Assembly (NCBI GenBank): GCA_030429785.1
Contig: JAUIEQ010000004.1
Location: 1-17,354 of the forward strand
Direction: 5' to 3'
Length of the DNA: 17,354 nt
From: a bacterium
GTDB taxonomy: Bacteria; Patescibacteriota; Patescibacteriia; S139-126; S139-133
Each line of letters starts with the position of its first letter. Position 1 is the first letter of the stretch. The position numbers and the translations under genes are program-made. This document shows positions 1 through 6,401 of this stretch, one piece after another. Below the pieces are notes generated by a model that saw only the letters and a program-made list of their open reading frames with translations, had not been told where the DNA came from and made no database searches.

Positions 1-208
1 CTGCATGCGTCGCTGTTGCAAAGTCTCTGTGCTGACGATCAAGCGACCACTGTCCCCAACCATAAACACCAGCCCCTGCTATCAGCAAAACTAAAATAAT
101 CACGACGTAGACTTTGTGCACGGTATGCTTTTTCTTGTGTGGCGGCTGAAGACTTGCTTGATCAGATACGGCCGAAGTAAACGCCGCGCGAGACTCTTGT
201 TCATGCAT
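1..208 (-). CDS. Membrane-anchored protein, N-terminal fragment
   Basis: The reading frame opens at an ATG at 208 and runs off the left edge, giving 69 visible residues (MHEQESRAAF...). The first 36 or so residues are polar and end in a basic patch (HKKKHTVHK). One hydrophobic segment follows at about residues 36-53 (VYVVIILVLLIAGAGVYG), then a polar stretch rich in W, Q, R and D. This is the pattern of a single-pass protein with a cytoplasmic N-terminus and most of its mass outside, or of a type II anchored domain protein. There is no clear Shine-Dalgarno sequence. A TAGTAAT/dyad element (212-229) lies just upstream. The family cannot be named from this fragment. Confidence 0.6.
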   Translation of the reverse strand, partial: MHEQESRAAFTSAVSDQASLQPPHKKKHTVHKVYVVIILVLLIAGAGVYGWGQWSLDRQHRDFATATHA

Positions 209-211
209 ACT

Positions 212-229
212 CAATAACGTTATTACTAA
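212..229 (-). promoter_or_regulatory. TAGTAAT/TTATT dyad upstream of the membrane-protein start
   Basis: The minus strand reads TTAGTAATAACGTTATTG here. It includes the perfect 12-bp palindrome AATAACGTTATT (213-224) and ends a few bases before the ATG at 208. Very similar elements sit upstream of the starts at 4976 and 11573. It may be an operator or a promoter-associated element; its role is inferred only from position and recurrence. Confidence 0.3.
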
Positions 230-259
230 TAATGTAGAATTGTTTGACTAAAAATATAG

Positions 260-1477
260 CTACTTAAATGGCGGTCCATATGAATATCCTAAGTATGCTT
301 TTGCAAAATGCAAACTGTGTGGAACTAATATTTCTGACCGTTTCCATGACCCATCTGAATCATCTTCACGTAACAGATATTCAAACTCAATGCGTGTACC
401 AACATGAGCATCAACGCTTTCCATTTCTTCCAAAGTATTACGCTCTAAAATCTTGGGCATACTCCACTCAAGCGCTTCATCCAGATACACTAGCTGAACT
501 GCTGTCGCACGAAACTCTTTCATAGCACCAACTTGTATATCCAACCCGTCTCCATAATTCACCAATGCATCACGAACCACCGCTCCAGCAGACACATGAA
601 GATCTAGATCTTCATCAGATTCTTTCTGTATCAGTTGCCAAAAATCTCGTAACTGCTGATGAACTCTCTCTGCATCAACAGTATCACCAGATACCAATTC
701 TTCGTACAGCTGCTTAGTCGCCAATACGACGCGAAGCTTTTCTGAATCAGGTAACTCATCTTCCCATGAGCGCAACTCTTCCTTGCAATCCTGAACAACA
801 TCATGAAGATAATCAAACATCCAGTCATTATCATAGTACATTTCTGGAAGCCGCCCAGGCTCTAGCGCAACTGTTTTGTGCTGCCAACTACTCTCAGCAT
901 TATACCGAGCTTTTCCTTGTACCATCAAATGCACAGCTGGAATATCCTCATACGATACATCATCAAGCTCTGACATACCCCATTGACGATCTTGATCTGA
1001 TGAATCAGCAAAAACAACCTGCATTGCGCCATGACCGATACCACCCTGATCCTCTTCACCAGCCTCAAACCTCACACGTGAAAGTGCTTGGTCGTATCTA
1101 AACGCCTCCCTAGTTTCACCAAACTCGTTCTTCTGCAAAATACTAGCGTACAAGTCTCTTACCGGTGGACTGATTGGCTTGAGTTCTGTTTCTGGATCAA
1201 TGACGTTCCTCAACGCCGCCAAAGCCAAAACAACTGAGCGGTCAAGCAGTTGCTCGGTCACCAGTGATTGCTGCCCCTCATTCAATGCAGATTCAACATA
1301 GCGAATAACTTGCTTAACATATCCTGCAACAAGCACGCGATCTCTTGGTTGCAAGTCAAACTCCTTCCACCGACTATCATACTGATCAACATGCATTGAT
1401 CGATCAATCAACTGCTGATGAAAAGAAACCTCTCGCTTATCAACTTCTTGACGAAATCTTGGTTCATTTCGTTCCAT
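260..1477 (-). CDS. Hypothetical acidic protein, 405 aa
   Basis: This is a full-length frame from ATG 1477 to TAG at 260, and I do not recognise its family. The product is soluble-looking, with no signal peptide or membrane segment, and is strongly acidic in its second half (runs such as KESDEDLDLH and REDDSDGSW). Aromatic residues are frequent near the C-terminus (YLGYSYGPPF). The long helical-looking charged N-terminal half could mediate protein contacts, but no catalytic motif is visible. A promoter candidate lies at 1531-1559. No Shine-Dalgarno sequence precedes the ATG, and a 7-codon frame with its own AGGAG lies just upstream (1490-1513). No terminator was found between it and the next gene on the minus strand (start 208), so the two may be cotranscribed. 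Confidence 0.75.
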   Translation of the reverse strand: MERNEPRFRQEVDKREVSFHQQLIDRSMHVDQYDSRWKEFDLQPRDRVLVAGYVKQVIRYVESALNEGQQSLVTEQLLDRSVVLALAALRNVIDPETELKPISPPVRDLYASILQKNEFGETREAFRYDQALSRVRFEAGEEDQGGIGHGAMQVVFADSSDQDRQWGMSELDDVSYEDIPAVHLMVQGKARYNAESSWQHKTVALEPGRLPEMYYDNDWMFDYLHDVVQDCKEELRSWEDELPDSEKLRVVLATKQLYEELVSGDTVDAERVHQQLRDFWQLIQKESDEDLDLHVSAGAVVRDALVNYGDGLDIQVGAMKEFRATAVQLVYLDEALEWSMPKILERNTLEEMESVDAHVGTRIEFEYLLREDDSDGSWKRSEILVPHSLHFAKAYLGYSYGPPFK

Positions 1478-1530
1478 ATGAATGTCTTGTTATGTAGTAA
1501 ACCAACAATGCACAACCAACTCCTTACCTA

Positions 1531-1559
1531 ATCATAAGCTGATTTCACAAAGCAGTCCA
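1531..1559 (-). promoter_or_regulatory. Sigma70-like promoter for the 405-aa protein gene
   Basis: On the minus strand TGGACT (1554-1559) and TATGAT (1531-1536) are separated by 17 bp. Each matches the consensus at most positions. The predicted 5' leader is about 45-50 nt. Confidence 0.4.
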
Positions 1560-1631
1560 GCATAGCCTCTTTGGCAAATCAAACCACGGTCAGTAAATCA
1601 AATACAATCAACACCCACACAAAACTTTACT

Positions 1632-1661
1632 AAAAAACTCTGTCTTTGTAAAAAAACAGAG
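1632..1661 (-). terminator. Rho-independent terminator after the PsiE-like remnant
   Basis: On the minus strand a CTCTGT/ACAGAG stem is followed by a run of Ts (plus-strand A run 1632-1636). It sits just downstream of the stop at 1685. The remainder of 1478-1684 shows no gene. Confidence 0.6.
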
Positions 1662-1684
1662 CCTTGCCGCAAGCAACAAAAAAG

Positions 1685-2204
1685 CTACCGATGGTAATGT
1701 TGCTGTTCTTGATTGATATGATTCATATCGTCATCAATTTTGGTAATGGTTTCATAAAACAATACATACACCAACAAGCTTGCCAAACTAAATACACCAA
1801 ATACAATATTGAGTGCAAGCGAATGCTGACTAGCAGCAAAAATGATTTCAATAGCTGGTGCAATAAATGAAATCTCAAGCACGTACTTGATATCAATATG
1901 ATGATCATAAAAATACGAAACAAGCACGCGGTAGGCTTTGATCAACACAATAATAAAAGCGATATCATGAATAACACAAGCGTGTCAGTGCCTCGAAGTA
2001 GTGATGCTGATCGTTTTGACATTCCCATACATGCACTATACCACACTGCCCAAATACTTCGCTAGCAAAAGCCATTACAGACGAAAACTTAGTAACTTGA
2101 GCCAGGTTAAAATTAGTATAGTCTTGAGCGCTACAATACTTGGTAGAGGACAATTGTTTTGGTTTCCAAATCCCTATCAAACAAAACTCTATAATGACCA
2201 ACAC
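1685..2204 (-). pseudogene. Frameshifted PsiE-like membrane protein remnant
   Basis: Two minus-strand frames overlap around 1965-1984 and together resemble one small multi-pass protein. The upstream frame (2204 to TGA at 1965) begins in a hydrophobic helix (LVIIEFCLIGIW, continuing upstream as SIIIWLILDYV) and then has a polar loop of about 60 residues. The downstream frame (ending TAG 1685) reads, from before its first GTG at 1948, HDIAFIIVLIKAYRV, then DIKYVLEISFIAPAIEIIFA, then a final helix LNIVFGVFSLASLLVYVLFY. The order of helices and the 'Y.LEI.F.A...EII' pattern recall the phosphate-starvation-inducible PsiE family (PF06146). No in-frame start lies near the N-terminal helix, and the preceding gene's terminator ends at 2244. 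It is therefore either decayed or carries a sequencing error. The PsiE assignment is tentative. Confidence 0.4.
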
Positions 2205-2243
2205 GTAATCTAAAATCAGCCAAATGATAATGCTGTAACTTGT

Positions 2244-2271
2244 AAAAATAATAACAGAGCCCTTCTCCGTT
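2244..2271 (-). terminator. Terminator after the DUF1801 gene
   Basis: On the minus strand AACGGAG and CTCTGTT form a 7-bp stem (one G-T pair) with a 5-nt loop, followed by ATTATTTTT. It starts immediately after the TAG of the DUF1801 gene. Confidence 0.6.
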
Positions 2272-2273
2272 AC

Positions 2274-2663
2274 CTATTTACGTCGCTCAAGCTTACCTTT
2301 GCGCTTAACTATATTTTTATAATCCCATTGTATCTTTTTTGATTTCTTGAGCCACCGCTGCAAAGCTCTTGTATCAACTTCATCTTTTGAAGTATAGCGA
2401 ATCTCTGCAGCTTTAAACTTTCCTTCAACTCGCAAGCCCTGCTCTTCAAAAGATTGCCCACTCCAAAATAAAAGACGAACACAATCTTTCAGCTTCTTAT
2501 AGCCTACAATTGGATTTCCATCTAAGAACCAAACAGGATGTCCGTGCCAAACCTTGCACTCGGACTGAGGAAGTCCACGTGATATTTCATTCATCAACAA
2601 CATACAAATAGCTTTATCACCTCTGGATTGTTTATTGTTGTATTTCTGAATTTGCTCATTCAT
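2274..2663 (-). CDS. DUF1801 (YdhG-like) protein
   Basis: This 129-aa basic protein has a DUF1801/YdhG-type domain (PF08818) over residues about 18-115. Typical features are the 'KVWHGHPVWFLDGNPIVGY' strand region near residues 37-56, 'VRLLFWSGQSF' near 62-72, and 'AAEIRYTSKDEVD' near 85-97. These proteins are small alpha/beta folds. Some relatives have been linked to iron delivery, but the general role is unknown. The C-terminus is a Lys/Arg tail that could touch nucleic acid. The ATG at 2663 has no strong Shine-Dalgarno sequence. It lies 86 bp downstream of the fic gene on the same strand and could be read from the fic promoter, since no terminator separates them. Its own terminator follows at 2244-2271. 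Confidence 0.8.
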   Translation of the reverse strand: MNEQIQKYNNKQSRGDKAICMLLMNEISRGLPQSECKVWHGHPVWFLDGNPIVGYKKLKDCVRLLFWSGQSFEEQGLRVEGKFKAAEIRYTSKDEVDTRALQRWLKKSKKIQWDYKNIVKRKGKLERRK

Positions 2664-2749
2664 AACGCACTCTGCTCAATAAAAATAATGTTAGAACTGC
2701 ACTCACAAAATTGAAACAACTAATAATCATGCATAGTCATTAACCCACA

Positions 2750-3898
2750 CTACTTGTCCTTACTAAAAATATCTATATAGCTCTTGTAAATATAACTTTT
2801 ATCGTATGATTTATTTGGATTTTTATCATACAGAATACCAATCTCAACGAACCGATCAATTACTTTTTGCGCACCTGCTCTCGTAAAGTTGGTCCAATCC
2901 CTGATTTTTGCAACGTTCACAATTGGCATCTCGTAAAGTTTAGGCAAAACCATAACTGCGCTTTCAGAGGCACGTTTGCTAAGTGCTTGAATTTTCATTG
3001 TATCTTGTTGTTGCAAATCAGTAATTTCTCGAATTGTCACTATAGCTTCATTAGCTATCTCTATAACAGCATCCAGAAAAAAATCAATCCAAGCCATAAC
3101 ATCCCCACTGTGGTATTTATCCAATCTATTATAGTAAACCTTCTTGTGCTTCTTAAAATAACTGGATAAAAACAATACAGGTTTTTCAAGTAACTCCTCT
3201 TGCCAAAAATAAAACGTTATCAGCATGCGCCCAGCACGACCATTGCCATCCAAAAAAGGATGGATAGTTTCAAATTGAGCGTGCAAGAGTCCTGCCTTTA
3301 TCACAGGCGAAATAGTACTCTCTTCATGAATAAACCTCTCAAAGTCACCTAGTGCGCGATTCATTTCTGTCACAGGAGGTGGAACAAAATCGGCATTATG
3401 CGGTCCGGTACCTCCTATCCAATTTTGACTTTTGCGAAACTCACCAGGATCTGCAAAGTGAGTTGCTCTAGCATCTTCCATCAAGACCTTGTGAAGTTCA
3501 CGCACGAAGCGCAAACTATAAGGAAACGATTCTAATCTTTTAAGACCGTAATTGACTGCCTTGATGTAGTGCAAAATATCATCAACATCCTCGGGTAAAT
3601 CTGAATCAATGTTCCCCTCCGCTTCAATAGCGTCGATCATCGTAGCCCTTGTTCCTTCAATCTGGCTTGATGAAGCTGCGTCCTTGCGAAGATACATAAA
3701 TAAAAAAAAATCTTTATCCTGCAAAAGATGAGTAATCCCATCGAGCTTACCTAGGAGTCGAGTGGCTGTATTGTTCTTTTTCTCTATACTTGAAGAAAAA
3801 GTAAAACCACCTTTAGGAGGAAAAACGTTTGGCACAAAAGCTAAAAAACCTTCTTTTTGCTTTCTTAAATTTCCTATTTTTATATCAGACATATTCAT
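2750..3898 (-). CDS. Fic-family protein (AMPylation domain, class II-type)
   Basis: This 382-aa Fic protein is predicted to transfer AMP from ATP to a protein hydroxyl. The N-terminal part carries the inhibitory helix motif SSSQIEGT (residues 76-83), whose Glu81 would block ATP gamma-phosphate placement in the class II (N-terminal helix) arrangement. The active-site loop HPFLDGNGRAGR (213-224) has the catalytic His213, the Mg-binding Asp217 and the phosphate-binding Asn219 and Arg residues, all intact. Residues about 305-382 look like a winged-helix DNA-binding domain (VAKIRDWTNFTRAGAQKVIDR). The gene is full length for the Fic/DUF4172-like wHTH type. A strong promoter with a perfect palindrome (3915-3945) lies just upstream, so autoregulation is plausible. 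The DUF1801 gene follows in the same orientation. A stand-alone regulator and a toxin-like role are both possible; no separate antitoxin gene is visible beside it. Confidence 0.92.
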   Translation of the reverse strand: MNMSDIKIGNLRKQKEGFLAFVPNVFPPKGGFTFSSSIEKKNNTATRLLGKLDGITHLLQDKDFFLFMYLRKDAASSSQIEGTRATMIDAIEAEGNIDSDLPEDVDDILHYIKAVNYGLKRLESFPYSLRFVRELHKVLMEDARATHFADPGEFRKSQNWIGGTGPHNADFVPPPVTEMNRALGDFERFIHEESTISPVIKAGLLHAQFETIHPFLDGNGRAGRMLITFYFWQEELLEKPVLFLSSYFKKHKKVYYNRLDKYHSGDVMAWIDFFLDAVIEIANEAIVTIREITDLQQQDTMKIQALSKRASESAVMVLPKLYEMPIVNVAKIRDWTNFTRAGAQKVIDRFVEIGILYDKNPNKSYDKSYIYKSYIDIFSKDK

Positions 3899-3914
3899 TT
3901 ACATCTCAAAAACA

Positions 3915-3945
3915 ATGTAAACAAAGTATAGTACTTTGTTTACAT
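3915..3945. promoter_or_regulatory. 31-bp perfect palindrome, putative fic operator
   Basis: The arms TGTAAACAAAGTA and TACTTTGTTTACA (plus one more matching base outside each) surround a 3-bp centre with no mismatch. It covers the -10 box and most of the spacer of the fic promoter. A further half-site TGTAAACAAA lies at 3957-3966, upstream of the -35. Repressor binding here would occlude RNA polymerase. Confidence 0.6.
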
Positions 3946-3953
3946 AGTGTCAA
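3925..3953 (-). promoter_or_regulatory. Near-consensus sigma70 promoter of fic
   Basis: TTGACA (3948-3953) and TATACT (3925-3930) lie on the minus strand with exactly 17 bp between them. The predicted leader to the ATG at 3898 is about 20 nt. Confidence 0.75.
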
Positions 3954-3960
3954 ACTTGTA

Positions 3961-3986
3961 AACAAAAATACCGCTTAAACAGCGGT
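3961..3986 (-). terminator. ACCGCT/AGCGGT terminator, diverged repeat copy
   Basis: An ACCGCT-(5 nt)-AGCGGT hairpin is followed on the minus strand by ATTTTTGTTT. It resembles the two hairpins at 5766-5798 and 7215-7250, including the flanking AAACAAAAA and TTGTTG. It closes any minus-strand transcript before the fic promoter. Confidence 0.6.
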
Positions 3987-4126
3987 CTTATTGTTGACCT
4001 GCCATCCGAAGCACTGGTTAAAAGCGATACAAACAACAGATAAGCCCATCCTACGCGGTTGCGCTACGGAGAGCATTCTTCTCAAGCGAAGGATGGGGCT
4101 CTGTGGAGGACGGTAGAACTGGAGTA
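3987..4126. other. Non-coding interval with long-range inverted repeat
   Basis: No convincing gene is present. GCCCATCC (4044-4051) can pair with GGATGGGGC (4091-4099). The segment GGCTCTGTGG...GTAGAACTGG (4097-4122) resembles GAGCTCCGTGG...TTAGAACTAG at 5801-5830, suggesting a decayed dispersed element. A short open frame across it looks random. Confidence 0.35.
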
Positions 4127-4164
4127 ATAAAAATAGGTGTTCAGCTATAAAATTGCTGAACACC
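4127..4164 (-). terminator. Strong terminator after the diiron-protein gene
   Basis: A perfect 10-bp stem, GGTGTTCAGC/GCTGAACACC with a 9-nt loop, is followed on the minus strand by TATTTTTATT. It ends the transcript of the gene at 4182-4805. Confidence 0.8.
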
Positions 4165-4181
4165 CGGCATGCAAAGGTTTG

Positions 4182-4805
4182 CTAATCATGCATTGGGATT
4201 AGGATGAATTTCAAAAAATACTCCGTTTCATCAAGTGTGCGAGTGATAATATCTTCCGCACCTTGATAAAGCATCATCTCCTGCTCTAAAGCCCAAAGGA
4301 ACAGGTCTGCGTGCTCAACATCTGCAGCACCGTGCGCATCTGTGTATGCAAAATCTTTGCTCCCAAGTTTTCCAGCCAGCTCAGCTAGATACGGAATGAA
4401 ATAAAGAGAAAAGTTTTCAAGACAGGTCAGCAATGCTATACTCTGCAATCCTACCATTTCCGCTACAAGACTTCTCATTCTGTCTACTGCACCGGATACG
4501 TACTCATAAGAGCAAGCATCAGGCAAGGCGCTCGCAGAGCATGCAAAATCACGCAACATACCCGGATGATTTCCCTCTATTTCTTCATAAATGTTATCCT
4601 TAATGGCAAACTCAGCATGATGTGAACGAGCAGTCACTAGACCTGCTCCCAGCCAAGCTATAAAGTTTCCCTCGACTGCCGCAGCATAATTGGCGATAAT
4701 CCTTCTCGCCTGTTCATTACTGAGACTTTTTGCATCTACCAATTGAGCTGCCAGCCTTGTCCCAGCTACTTGCAATTTTTGTTTCAATGAACTTTCAGCT
4801 TTCAT
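4182..4805 (-). CDS. Heme-oxygenase-like diiron (iron-containing redox enzyme) family protein
   Basis: This 207-aa, almost entirely helical protein resembles the TenA/PqqC/heme-oxygenase-like diiron oxidase superfamily. The most telling segment is NIYEEIEGNHPGMLRDF (residues 71-87), matching the family pattern 'NLYEE..G..HP.L...F' with acidic and His ligands. Later candidate ligands are Glu130 (CLENFSLYF) and the cluster D156-x-H158 ... D162-x-E164-H165. Glu45 and His62/His63 complete a plausible six-ligand set. Members oxidise varied small molecules using O2, so the substrate cannot be told. Start: ATG 4805, with AAAGGAG 7 nt upstream. It is transcribed divergently from a TrmB-type regulator 170 bp away, which may control it, and a strong terminator follows. 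Alternative: a TenA-like hydrolase; the ligand pattern argues for a metal site. Confidence 0.75.
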   Translation of the reverse strand: MKAESSLKQKLQVAGTRLAAQLVDAKSLSNEQARRIIANYAAAVEGNFIAWLGAGLVTARSHHAEFAIKDNIYEEIEGNHPGMLRDFACSASALPDACSYEYVSGAVDRMRSLVAEMVGLQSIALLTCLENFSLYFIPYLAELAGKLGSKDFAYTDAHGAADVEHADLFLWALEQEMMLYQGAEDIITRTLDETEYFLKFILIPMHD

Positions 4806-4939
4806 AATACCACTCCTTTTTACAATAAAGATTGTTAAATTTCAAATACACAGATAGTCTACTACTTGGATAAAACTATGTAAAAGTGTATGTTACAAAA
4901 ACCTTTACTTTTTACCTTATTTTAGTTACTTTAGTAGTA

Positions 4940-4969
4940 TGTTATACATAGTGTAGTAATCATTATTAC
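4940..4969 (+). promoter_or_regulatory. Extended -10 and TAGTAAT dyad before the TrmB gene
   Basis: TG-T-TATACA (4940-4948) is an extended -10 candidate. It is followed by TAGTAATCATTATTAC (4954-4969), whose core GTAAT-CATT-ATTAC is a palindrome. The ATG at 4976 has no Shine-Dalgarno sequence. This is one of three similar dyads in the window (also 212-229 and 11545-11562). Confidence 0.4.
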
Positions 4970-4975
4970 AACTAT

Positions 4976-5704
4976 ATGAATACCGCTGCTTTGCTCAAAC
5001 AAGCTGGACTTACCTACCGTGAAGGCCAAGTCTACATCGCCCTACTAGAGTTAGGAGGTGCTGGGGTGACGACAATCGGGAAACACATTGGACTGCAACG
5101 AACGCAAGTGTACCCAATTTTAAGTAGCCTGACCCGCAAAGGACTGGCACGCCTCTACTTCCAAGATAACAAGCGTTTTTATAAACCAGCGAGACCGAAA
5201 AAAATTATTGATGTAGCACAAAAAAAATTAGAAACACTGGCTAGCATAGTTCCCAATTTAGAAAATATTGAAAAAAATCCTGCGCCACAAATTGGACTGC
5301 GTTTTATTGAGACTCAAAATGAACTACAAAACTTTTGTACAGAGATTGTAAAAACGCACAAAAGAAAGACTATTTACTCAATTGGCGGGTTCCAGCATTG
5401 GGAGGAGCTAGTAGGTCAAAAATTTGCAGAGCAATTTAGAAAAGACAGAGTGAAAGAAAAAATAAAAACACGTGCAATAGTTACTCAAGAAGATACTGAC
5501 GCCTCCATACTACATAGATCAACACTGTCAGATATACGATGGTTGCCAAAAAAACAAGAATTCAAAAGTGTATTTCATATATTCCCAGATAAAATACTCA
5601 TTAGTACACCACAACACACTTCTCTAGCTGTTGCTATAGAAGTCCCAGCAATGGTTGATATTTTCAAATCTGTATTTGACATACTGTGGGATTTTCTTGA
5701 CTAA
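4976..5704 (+). CDS. TrmB-family transcriptional regulator
   Basis: This 242-aa protein begins with a TrmB-type winged helix (residues about 1-75): LLKQAGLTYREGQVYIALLELG, a helix-turn-helix TIGKHIGLQRTQVYPILSSLTRKGLA, and a wing RFYKPARPKKI. A short coiled linker (KKLETLASIVPNLENIEK) follows, then a C-terminal phospholipase-D-like or effector-binding half (about 105-242) with IYSIGGFQHWEELV and IKTRAIVTQE. Archaeal TrmB proteins sense sugars; bacterial and CPR relatives are numerous and mostly uncharacterised. The gene is divergent from the diiron-protein gene and shares its 170-bp control region, so cross-regulation and autoregulation are likely (inference). The start has no Shine-Dalgarno sequence and lies about 20 nt from the predicted transcription start. 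A bidirectional terminator follows. Confidence 0.88.
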   Translation: MNTAALLKQAGLTYREGQVYIALLELGGAGVTTIGKHIGLQRTQVYPILSSLTRKGLARLYFQDNKRFYKPARPKKIIDVAQKKLETLASIVPNLENIEKNPAPQIGLRFIETQNELQNFCTEIVKTHKRKTIYSIGGFQHWEELVGQKFAEQFRKDRVKEKIKTRAIVTQEDTDASILHRSTLSDIRWLPKKQEFKSVFHIFPDKILISTPQHTSLAVAIEVPAMVDIFKSVFDILWDFLD

Positions 5705-5761
5705 TAACTAGATAAATTGCACGTACTGCCCCAGCCTTTGCTGAAGCCACGGCACGGCAAG

Positions 5762-5804
5762 CAAACAAAAACACCGCCAAAAATAGCGGTGCTTTTGTTG
5801 GAGC
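5762..5804. repeat. 43-bp direct repeat, copy 1
   Basis: This matches 7214-7256 at 42 of 43 positions in the same orientation. It contains the CACCGC/GCGGTG hairpin and ends in TTGTTGGAGC. In copy 2 that end is the 3' end (GCTCCA on the minus strand) of tRNA-Gly; no tRNA remains next to copy 1. Confidence 0.85.
5766..5798. terminator. Bidirectional terminator between convergent genes
   Basis: A CACCGC-(8 nt)-GCGGTG hairpin has CTTTTGTT on the plus side and GTTTTTGTTT on the minus side. It sits between the TrmB gene (plus) and the ITPase gene (minus), so it can end both transcripts. Confidence 0.75.
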
Positions 5805-5841
5805 TCCGTGGTAAAGGATGTTAGAACTAGTATCGCACAAA

Positions 5842-6396
5842 CTAAAAGTTGCCATGTAAATACTTTTGGAGCTTTCTAAGTGCAAGTTTCCTGACTGATG
5901 TATCAATTTGCTCTTGCTTAGTCATCTGACCCCAGGTTTTTGAGCTGCCATTGGGTTGAAAAATGGAATCTGTTCCAAATCCAGATTCGCCCTTTGGATT
6001 CTTAGTGATAAAACCTTCTATTTCCGCACTAAAAACTTTCAAATGACTCCCATCGTAGAAAGCAAAATATGAAGCCACTACAGCTTCTCTACTTTTATAA
6101 CCGTCTAACAACCTACACAGGCCTTCGACTCCCAACTCTGACAAAAAGTACTTGATGAATGTACCAGGAAGCCTTCCTAAAGCCGTAAATCTTACTGAAA
6201 TATCCTCCACAAGAACAGGCTGCTTTACTAGCTCATACGCCGTTTTTACTGTTTCGGTTACTACTTCGCTAGAATCTAATGATTGAACCTCTGGTAGTTC
6301 AAGGCTACGGTGAGCCACTGAATATTCTAGGTGCCATCCTAATTCTTCTGCCTTCTTAGGATGACTTGTTATATATGTTAGCTTTTTTGACATCAT
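5842..6396 (-). CDS. RdgB/HAM1-type non-canonical purine NTP pyrophosphatase (ITPase)
   Basis: This protein of about 184 aa belongs to the ITPase/HAM1 family, which hydrolyses dITP, ITP and XTP to monophosphates and keeps deaminated purines out of nucleic acids. Numbering from the upstream TTG at 6405, the conserved features are: ITSHPKKAEEL at 12-22 (replacing the usual T.N..K...), VEDISV at 66-71 (the E-D metal/catalytic pair), LPGTFIKYF at 79-87 and SGFGTDSIFQP at 141-151. The first and last motifs deviate from the RdgB consensus (SHPKK; GTDSIF for GYDPIF), so base specificity may differ. Start: ATG 6396 or 6393 is favoured. The TTG at 6405 would overlap the upstream TGA by 3 nt. There is no Shine-Dalgarno sequence, so translation probably depends on termination-reinitiation from the glycosylase-like gene upstream. 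Confidence 0.85.
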   Translation of the reverse strand: MMSKKLTYITSHPKKAEELGWHLEYSVAHRSLELPEVQSLDSSEVVTETVKTAYELVKQPVLVEDISVRFTALGRLPGTFIKYFLSELGVEGLCRLLDGYKSREAVVASYFAFYDGSHLKVFSAEIEGFITKNPKGESGFGTDSIFQPNGSSKTWGQMTKQEQIDTSVRKLALRKLQKYLHGNF

Positions 6397-6401
6397 ACTA
6401 A

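Noticed and set aside
766..1101. Plus-strand open frame opposite the 405-aa gene
   Set aside because: It is a shadow of the minus-strand gene, His/Gln-rich as expected for antisense, with no start signals.
3975..4163. 62-codon minus-strand open frame
   Set aside because: It covers two terminators and has no ribosome site or recognisable protein character.
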